The position numbers and the translations under genes are program-made. From NCBI GenBank assembly GCA_964528425.1, contig CAZGTD010000007.1:1-64000 (forward strand): 64,000 bases of DNA, read 5' to 3'. Of this stretch, positions 58,981 through 64,000 are shown piece by piece (the first letter of the stretch is position 1; every line of letters starts with the position of its first letter). This stretch comes from UBA3263 sp964528425 (GTDB taxonomy: Bacteria > Bacteroidota > Bacteroidia > Bacteroidales > Muribaculaceae). The notes under the pieces are model-generated. The model worked only from the letters and a program-made list of their open reading frames with translations. It ran no database searches and was not told where the DNA came from.

Positions 58981-59080
58981 NNNNNNNNNNNNNNNNNNNN
59001 NNNNNNNNNNNNNNNNNNNNNNNNNNNNNNNNNNNNNNNNNNNNNNNNNNNNNNNNNNNNNNNNNNNNNNNNNNNNNNNN
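58981..59080. other. assembly gap (100 N)
   Basis: Exactly 100 N, the usual placeholder for a scaffold gap of unknown true size. The 10 bases after it do not continue any recognisable gene before the outer-membrane gene at 59090 on the other strand. Confidence 0.98.
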
Positions 59081-59089
59081 TATTTAGAA

Positions 59090-59797
59090 TTAGAATAAGT
59101 AGCCGAAGCGGAGGTTAAAGGTCATCGAATTGGTTTTGAATTTTTCGTAATTCATTGCCGGAATGAAGTCAGTGCCAAATTCGAGGCCGATAATAATTTT
59201 AGCGAGTTCAAAGTCGGTGCCGACATGCCAACCAAGTTGGAAACGGTTCCAGGCACTCTCTCCCATGTCATCTTTGCTAAAGAGGTTAAACCAATTGTCA
59301 GCAACAGACAACTTACCAAAAAGATTGATTTTTGCGTTCAGGCCAATATATGGTTTAATCGAAAAGAACTCGTTGATGTGGAATCTGTATGCGAAGTTAA
59401 CCGGAACTGCAAGATTGGCCAGTAAATAAGAATAGGTCGATTCATAAATATAGTAATCGTCTTCCCAGGTTACATTTTGAGAGCCGCCACCGAAAAAGAT
59501 GTTTGCACCGGTTTCAATAAACATAGGGTAGCTATGGGATATGCTGAATCCATGCAGATAAGTTAGCGAACCGCCGTTGATGCTGTAAGAACTGGCGGGA
59601 ACGAATCCGCTCGGCACGCTATTCGAGAAGTGGTTATAAGTGTAAGAACCGCTAAACATATTGTAGGATTCGGTGTCGGCGTTGCTGCCGCCTCCTTGGT
59701 TGAAGCCGGAAGACGATTTACCGCCGGTAGTGAATTGAGCAAACGCACAGCTGAAGCCCAGGCTGAGGAGTGCGATCGTGGAAATGATTTTGTTCAT
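59090..59797 (-). CDS. outer-membrane beta-barrel protein
   Basis: A 235-residue exported protein (signal peptide 1-20, ending AFA). A glycine/serine-rich start (about 22-45) is followed by alternating beta strands (SGSYTYNHFSNS; IKPYIGLNAKINLFG; MTFNLRFGYLF), ending in phenylalanine, typical of outer-membrane barrels of the porin/OmpW-like size. Exact family is not clear. It begins 21 bases after the beta-propeller gene and shares its promoter with the G9 tract, so both may switch on and off together. Confidence 0.85.
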   Translation of the reverse strand: MNKIISTIALLSLGFSCAFAQFTTGGKSSSGFNQGGGSNADTESYNMFSGSYTYNHFSNSVPSGFVPASSYSINGGSLTYLHGFSISHSYPMFIETGANIFFGGGSQNVTWEDDYYIYESTYSYLLANLAVPVNFAYRFHINEFFSIKPYIGLNAKINLFGKLSVADNWFNLFSKDDMGESAWNRFQLGWHVGTDFELAKIIIGLEFGTDFIPAMNYEKFKTNSMTFNLRFGYLF

Positions 59798-59818
59798 AGA
59801 TTTTATGCAAAAAAGTGA

Positions 59819-60799
59819 TTAGTAGATATTCGAATTCATGCGCCAAACGTTGGCTATTCCGTCGGCGTTTCCGCGTTGAGAAACGAAATAGATATATCGG
59901 CCGTCGTTGCTCCATACCGGGCTTAGATCATCGGCGGCATGGTGGGTAAGTTGCATCAGGCCGGTGCCGTCGACACGACATGTAAAGATGTCGGTGTTCC
60001 AATACGGTCCTTTATTTGATTCGAGCTTTGAGCCTCCAACAAGCACGAGAGTCGTTCCGTCGGGCGAAAGTTGAGGGCAGAAGAATGACCGTTCATTGTC
60101 GGAAACAACACATTCCTCGACTCCCGATTTCAGGTCAACCTTCCAGATTTCTCCTTTGCCGTTGCTTGCGCGTGCTACATAGAGAATATTGGCCTTGGAA
60201 TCGACTGTTGGATTCATGCCGGAAATATAGCTCGAAAGGTAGTTCTTGTTAGTGTCAAAGCCCCACACGCTGGAGCCTTGATTTTCCATCCTTACAAAGA
60301 ATATTGTTTGCTTATCGGGTGAATATACAGGCGCATAATCGTATGCTCCGGACGTAATTTGCCGGCAAACGTAGCCTTCTTTGGCGTCGGTAACAAATAT
60401 TTGGTTTGAATTGCCTTTGCGCTCGGAAAAACAAATTTGTTTGCCGTCAGGAGAGAATGCAAAGTCCATGACTGACGCACGGTTGGTGCGCTGGCTGGAT
60501 GCTCCCTGGCGGTCAACGTCTTTTGTGAAGATATTGGAAGCGCCGTTGCGTAGCGACAGATAGGCAAGTGTTGAGCCATCGGGCGACACGTCGATAACTT
60601 TATTTGTGAGCCAGGTAACTCCCTTACGCCAGCGTTTTACTTCCGGCAGGCAGACGTAGTCACTTTCTTTAGAGATTTTAACCAAATCTAACGATGTCTC
60701 TTCAGGAACGTAAACTACGGAGTAGTCAACTTTTTGCGCATTAAGGCATGTCGAGCCCCAAATTATAGCAACAAGCAATGTTAGAAATCGCAGTTTCAT
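59819..60799 (-). CDS. exported TolB-like (PD40) beta-propeller protein
   Basis: A 326-residue exported protein (signal peptide 1-21, ending LNA). Six PD40/WD40-like blades are visible by their repeated SPDG-type turns: VSPDGSTLAYLS (about 72-83), FSPDGKQICFSE (about 116-127), YSPDKQTIFFVR, LSPDGTTLVLVG (about 243-254), and WSNDGRYIYFVS near the end. It resembles the propeller of TolB and of T9SS/Bacteroidota PD40 proteins. Partner protein and ligand are unknown. First gene of a two-gene operon with the barrel protein. Confidence 0.9.
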   Translation of the reverse strand: MKLRFLTLLVAIIWGSTCLNAQKVDYSVVYVPEETSLDLVKISKESDYVCLPEVKRWRKGVTWLTNKVIDVSPDGSTLAYLSLRNGASNIFTKDVDRQGASSQRTNRASVMDFAFSPDGKQICFSERKGNSNQIFVTDAKEGYVCRQITSGAYDYAPVYSPDKQTIFFVRMENQGSSVWGFDTNKNYLSSYISGMNPTVDSKANILYVARASNGKGEIWKVDLKSGVEECVVSDNERSFFCPQLSPDGTTLVLVGGSKLESNKGPYWNTDIFTCRVDGTGLMQLTHHAADDLSPVWSNDGRYIYFVSQRGNADGIANVWRMNSNIY

Positions 60800-60842
60800 A
60801 CACGTTTAATGTGATTTTTTTGCATTATTATATGATTCTGCG

Positions 60843-60874
60843 CAAAGGTACGACAAAAATTACCCCCCCCCAAA
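60843..60874 (-). promoter_or_regulatory. -33/-7 promoter of propeller-barrel operon with G9 tract in spacer
   Basis: Minus-strand TTTG (60874-60871), 20-base spacer, TACCTTTG (60850-60843), expected transcript start near 60838. Nine consecutive G residues (60871-60863) make up the start of the spacer. Gain or loss of a G would change the spacer length. Confidence 0.72.
60863..60871 (+). repeat. poly-C tract of 9 (poly-G on minus)
   Basis: Nine C in a row on the plus strand, a slippage-prone homopolymer located between the -33 and -7 boxes of the propeller operon promoter. Confidence 0.95.
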
Positions 60875-60879
60875 TCTTT

Positions 60880-60922
60880 AACAGACTTTAACAAAGGTGT
60901 GGTCTATTTGTTAAAGTCTGTT
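60880..60922. repeat. 16-bp perfect inverted repeat upstream of phase-variable promoter
   Basis: AACAGACTTTAACAAA (60880-60895) pairs with TTTGTTAAAGTCTGTT (60907-60922) around an 11-base loop. It lies between the yigZ stop and the -33 box. It could be the yigZ terminator or a regulator site for the operon. Confidence 0.8.
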
Positions 60923-60935
60923 TTATTTGTAGATG

Positions 60936-61496
60936 TTATTCGAGGGTGGGGGCTGCGGATTTTGGCAGGAGCAGGCGTAGGCTGCAGGTGTTGTCGAAAG
61001 TGCGGTCGAGAATCCGGGCCTGCGGAATAGATTTTATGCGCTGCATAACCGAGTTCATCTCGGCATAGGCAAAAGTGACGGTTATCTCAACCATCTCTTC
61101 AGCTTCGATTACGGTAGCCTCGTCGAGGGCCATTGCGGCGGCTTGTTTGTAGGCTGCAATAAGTCCCGGAGTGCCGAGCTTGATGCCGCCGAAGTAGCGA
61201 ACCACTCCAACAACGACGTTTCGGAGACCGCGTGAGTTGATCTGCCCGAGAATCGGACGTCCGGCTGTGCCTGAAGGTTCGCCGTTGTCGGTTGAATAGA
61301 TGTAGGCCCGGTCATCGGCGCCGATTACCCATGCCCAGCAAATGTGGCGGGCGTCGCAATACTCGCGCTTGAGGCCTTCTATCAGTTCTTTGGCCTCGTC
61401 GACCGATTCCGCCGGGTATGCAAATCCGAGAAACCGACTCATCTTCTCGGTGAATTTGGCCTGCGATGGCGCTTGGATAGTCAGATATTTAGCCAT
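60936..61496 (-). CDS. YigZ/IMPACT family protein
   Basis: A 186-residue protein of the UPF0029 (IMPACT) family. Seen: FIGFAYP-like FLGFAYPAESVDEAKE near residue 24, ARHICWAWVIG, DNGEPSGTAGRPILGQINSRGLRN (about 72-95, in pieces) and VVRYFGGIKLGTPGLI. Eukaryotic IMPACT modulates Gcn2, but bacterial members have unknown function, perhaps nucleic acid binding. It begins one base after the LptG stop, in one operon with tgt and lptG. Confidence 0.93.
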   Translation of the reverse strand: MAKYLTIQAPSQAKFTEKMSRFLGFAYPAESVDEAKELIEGLKREYCDARHICWAWVIGADDRAYIYSTDNGEPSGTAGRPILGQINSRGLRNVVVGVVRYFGGIKLGTPGLIAAYKQAAAMALDEATVIEAEEMVEITVTFAYAEMNSVMQRIKSIPQARILDRTFDNTCSLRLLLPKSAAPTLE

Positions 61497-61497
61497 A

Positions 61498-62568
61498 TCA
61501 GTAGCGGTTGGCGCGAATATACAGAGCTATCGCTATAAAAGAGAATACAATGTTGGGAATCCACATTGCGAACCAGGGCGACGTCAGGCCGTTGACCGCA
61601 AAGGTTTGCGTTACGCCCATGAACAGAATGTAGGTAAAGCTCAACACCAGCCCGATGCCGATGTTGAGTCCCATTCCGCCCTTTACCTTGCGGCATGACA
61701 GACACATGCCGATAACCGTGAGGATAAAGGCGGCCACGCATGATGCATAGCGGCGGTGATATTCGATTTCAAATTGCTTAACGTTGGCAACCCCGCGTTG
61801 GCGCTGGCGGTCGATATAGCGGGCGAGTTCGGGCGAGGTCATTTTTTCCTGGTCGTTGCGCGACACGATAATATCGTTCGGCGCAATGGGAATTACGGTG
61901 TCGAGCACCATGCCGGTGCGCAGAATTTCGCGGTCGTGGCCAAAAGTGCGTTCCGAAAAGTTGCGCAGGCGCCATGAGTAACCTCCGCGATAAATTGCCG
62001 ACTGGGCTGTCAGGCGCGATGACAGGCGGTTGCCGTCGAATTTGTCGAGGCTGAATCGCGACCCGCGTTCGTTGGCCGCGGAGAAATCGCCGAAGTAAAC
62101 AACCTCGCCGGGACCGATGCGCATCTGCACGTTGGCTATTACCGAAACGCGGCGGTCTTTAACGTAGGTATTGGTGAATTCGAGGCGTTTAACGTTGGCG
62201 GGGGGTATAACGTAGGCCGAAAGCGCGAGCGTTGCCGCTGCGATAATTGCGGCCGAGATAAGATAGGGGCGCATCAGGCGGTTGAAGCTCACGCCCGACG
62301 ACAGAATGGCTATGATTTCGGAGTTGCCGGCCATTTTCGAGGTGAAGAAAATAACCGAAATGAATACGAAAAGCGGACTGAACTGGTTGGCAAAATAGGG
62401 GAGAAAGTTAACGAAATAGTCGAAAACGGTTGCTCGCAGCGGGGCTTTTTGAAATGCATCGAGCTTCTCGTTGATGTCGAACATAACCGTTATCGCCAGA
62501 ATCAGACCCAGCGAGAACAAATAGGTTCCCAGAAATTTCCGGATTATGTAGCGGTCGAGGAGCTTCAA
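61498..62568 (-). CDS. lptG: LptF/LptG-family LPS export permease
   Basis: A 356-residue inner-membrane protein of the YjgP/YjgQ family; together with LptB and a second permease it moves LPS from the inner membrane to the Lpt bridge. Helices are seen at about 15-36, 53-75, 100-120 and three near the C-terminus (about 260-350), with a periplasmic beta-jellyroll between. The start TTG at 62568 gives MKLLDRYIIRKFLGTY, which matches family N-termini; the upstream ATG at 62631 would overlap tgt and add an odd leader. LptG is more likely than LptF, but the split is inferred. 20 bases after tgt. Confidence 0.86.
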   Translation of the reverse strand: MKLLDRYIIRKFLGTYLFSLGLILAITVMFDINEKLDAFQKAPLRATVFDYFVNFLPYFANQFSPLFVFISVIFFTSKMAGNSEIIAILSSGVSFNRLMRPYLISAAIIAAATLALSAYVIPPANVKRLEFTNTYVKDRRVSVIANVQMRIGPGEVVYFGDFSAANERGSRFSLDKFDGNRLSSRLTAQSAIYRGGYSWRLRNFSERTFGHDREILRTGMVLDTVIPIAPNDIIVSRNDQEKMTSPELARYIDRQRQRGVANVKQFEIEYHRRYASCVAAFILTVIGMCLSCRKVKGGMGLNIGIGLVLSFTYILFMGVTQTFAVNGLTSPWFAMWIPNIVFSFIAIALYIRANRY

Positions 62569-62588
62569 AACTTTAAAGGGTAGGGGGA

Positions 62589-63719
62589 TTATAGCCGGCG
62601 GGTTATTTCTTCGACCTTGCGGGCTTTCCATTGAGCGAAGTCGCCCAACAGGATATGCTCCCTGGCCTGACCGACGAGACTCAGATAAAAGGCCAGATTA
62701 TGAATTGAGGCAATCTGCATTGCAAGTATTTCCTGGGCGTGGAAAAGGTGGCGCAGATAGGCTTTTGAATATATGCGGTCAACTTCGGCGGCTCCGTCTT
62801 CCTGAATGGGCGAGAAGTCGGTGGCCCATTTTGCGTTGCGCATGTTCATGATGCCATGGTCGGTAAAGAGCATTCCGTTGCGTCCGTTGCGGGTTGGCAT
62901 TACGCAATCCATCATGTCGACCCCGCGGTCAATGGCTTCGAGAATATTGGCGGGAGTGCCTACGCCCATGAGGTAGCGCGGGCGGTCGGTCGGCAGGATT
63001 TCGTTGACCACCTCAATCATTTCATACATAACCTCAGTGGGCTCCCCGACGGCCAGGCCGCCTATGGCATTGCCCTCGGCGCCGAGCTCGGCAACTTCCG
63101 ATGCGGCACGCCGGCGAAGTTCCGGATAGGTGCATCCCTGAACTATAGGGAAGAAGGTTTGTGAGTAGCCGTAGGGGCATTCGGTTTGCTGAAACTGCTG
63201 CCAGCCGCGTCGGAGCCAGCGCATCGTAAGGTCGAGCGAGTTAGCTGCATAGCGGAAATCGCTTTTGCCGGGAGGGCATTCGTCGAGAGCCATCATTATG
63301 TCGGACCCGATTATGCGCTGAATGTCAACCACTTTTTCGGGGGTAAAAAGATGGCGGGAGCCATCGATGTGGCTGCGGAAATGGGCGCCCTCTTCGGTGA
63401 GCTTGCGGTTATCGGCCAGCGAGAATACCTGAAAGCCGCCGCTATCGGTAAGAATCGGACGGTCCCAGCCGTTGAATTTGTGCAATCCGCCGGCGGCGCG
63501 GAGCACTTCTGTTCCGGGCCGGAGATACAGATGATAGGTGTTGCCAAGAATAATCTGGGCCTTGACCTGCTCCTTCATTTCAGTGAAGTGCACGGCTTTG
63601 ATGGCCCCGACGGTGCCGACGGGCATGAAAATCGGCGTTTGAATGTTGCCGTGGTCAGTATGTATGACTCCTGCCCGGGCGTTGGAGCCGGACGCGGTTG
63701 CCTGAAGGTCGAATTTCAT
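62589..63719 (-). CDS. tgt: queuine/preQ1 tRNA-guanine transglycosylase
   Basis: Exchanges the guanine at position 34 of tRNAs with GUN anticodons for queuosine base precursor. 376 residues, normal length: active-site DSGGFQVFSL (about 92-101) and ALDECPPGKSD, then GGLAVGEP and DCVMPTRNGRNG (about 267-278). The usual zinc site C-x-C-x2-C-x25-H is not present: the aligned stretch reads GAAEVDRIYSKAYLRHL with no Cys (about 307-323). Its ATG lies 2 bases after the T run of a terminator downstream of tRNA-His, so it may be read only by run-through. Operon tgt-lptG-yigZ. Confidence 0.96.
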   Translation of the reverse strand: MKFDLQATASGSNARAGVIHTDHGNIQTPIFMPVGTVGAIKAVHFTEMKEQVKAQIILGNTYHLYLRPGTEVLRAAGGLHKFNGWDRPILTDSGGFQVFSLADNRKLTEEGAHFRSHIDGSRHLFTPEKVVDIQRIIGSDIMMALDECPPGKSDFRYAANSLDLTMRWLRRGWQQFQQTECPYGYSQTFFPIVQGCTYPELRRRAASEVAELGAEGNAIGGLAVGEPTEVMYEMIEVVNEILPTDRPRYLMGVGTPANILEAIDRGVDMMDCVMPTRNGRNGMLFTDHGIMNMRNAKWATDFSPIQEDGAAEVDRIYSKAYLRHLFHAQEILAMQIASIHNLAFYLSLVGQAREHILLGDFAQWKARKVEEITRRL

Positions 63720-63720
63720 A

Positions 63721-63757
63721 TAAAAAAGGCCGGAAGCTCATTTGAAGGCCTCCGGCG
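63721..63757 (-). terminator. terminator after tRNA-His, abutting tgt start
   Basis: On the minus strand GCCGGA (63756-63751) pairs with TCCGGC (63734-63729), followed by CTTTTTTA that ends one base before the tgt ATG (63719-63717). Confidence 0.65.
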
Positions 63758-63778
63758 GGTGATAATGATTTTTAGGGG

Positions 63779-63852
<74 letters not shown>

Positions 63853-63896
63853 ATCTATTATAGCGACCCACACGGTGGAGGGGGCTTTTGCGACTG

Positions 63897-63928
63897 CAAA
63901 GTTACAAAGGATTTTTTAATCCACCAAA
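63897..63928 (-). promoter_or_regulatory. -33/-7 promoter of tRNA-His
   Basis: Minus-strand TTTG (63928-63925), 20-base spacer, TAACTTTG (63904-63897). Probably also the source of tgt-lptG-yigZ mRNA by read-through. Confidence 0.8.
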
Positions 63929-64000
63929 TTTTTCTGCAAAAAAGTGGAAAATGTGGTTGTTATTATCTAACGATAAATTTTTTCTTATTGGAAATATAGA

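Overview
This window looks like a chromosomal segment of a gut-type Bacteroidales, most plausibly Muribaculaceae or a close relative (family level is inference). Evidence: a SusC/SusD import operon, a PorT-PorP-GldKLMN type IX secretion (T9SS) operon, Mfa1/Mfa2-type fimbrial genes, a 285-residue Bacteroidota primary sigma factor, little sign of Shine-Dalgarno sites, and about twenty promoters of the Bacteroidota type (TTTG, 19-20 bp, TAnnTTTG). No prophage, insertion sequence, CRISPR array or rRNA was seen. No stretch longer than 300 bases lacks a gene. One assembly gap of 100 N (58981-59080) cuts the last fimbrial-locus gene.

Layout: 0-2.7 kb, partial tRNA-Thr and a minus-strand operon yqeY-like, serS, acyl-ACP thioesterase. 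2.8-4.9 kb, small Cys-rich exported protein, channel-like membrane protein, rubrerythrin. 4.9-6.1 kb, rpsF-rpsR-rplI. 6.2-10.1 kb, uvrB and a YgiQ-like radical SAM gene. 10.1-18.3 kb (minus), large AsmA-like protein, then a secreted M60 (mucinase-type) metallopeptidase with a secreted partner. 18.4-19.7 kb, DEAD-box helicase. 19.9-29.4 kb, five-gene SusC/SusD locus with a zinc metallohydrolase lipoprotein, a DUF4302 lipoprotein and a secreted BACON-like protein. 29.6-30.9 kb, AAA/DUF4143 ATPase behind twin palindromes. 31.0-37.4 kb, alaS, acyl-CoA ligase, secreted M6 protease.

37.4-41.5 kb: tRNA-Cys, DUF4301 protein, pgeF, primary sigma rpoD behind a Dabb gene, DUF2752 protein. 41.5-48.3 kb (minus): T9SS operon porT-porP-gldK-gldL-gldM-gldN. 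48.4-49.3 kb: two small unknown genes. 49.5-53.3 kb (minus): lipoprotein, DUF3467, cysS, RecD-like helicase. 53.5-59.0 kb: DUF3575, OmpA-like, Mfa1, Mfa2, redoxin lipoprotein (gap). 59.1-63.9 kb (minus): outer-membrane barrel and beta-propeller pair behind a promoter with a G9 tract, YigZ/IMPACT, LptG-like, tgt, tRNA-His.

Together the genes combine housekeeping (translation, repair, transcription) with a surface programme: secretion through T9SS, three secreted proteins sharing a short C-terminal tail that may be T9SS cargo, proteolysis of host or diet proteins (M60, M6, Mx-type metallohydrolase), SusCD import, and fimbriae. The most interesting signals are regulatory: a likely slippage-switchable promoter at 60.85 kb, twin palindromic operators at 29.55 kb, a shared ECF-like promoter motif at 2.75 and 48.95 kb, and at least four genes that appear to be transcribed leaderless.
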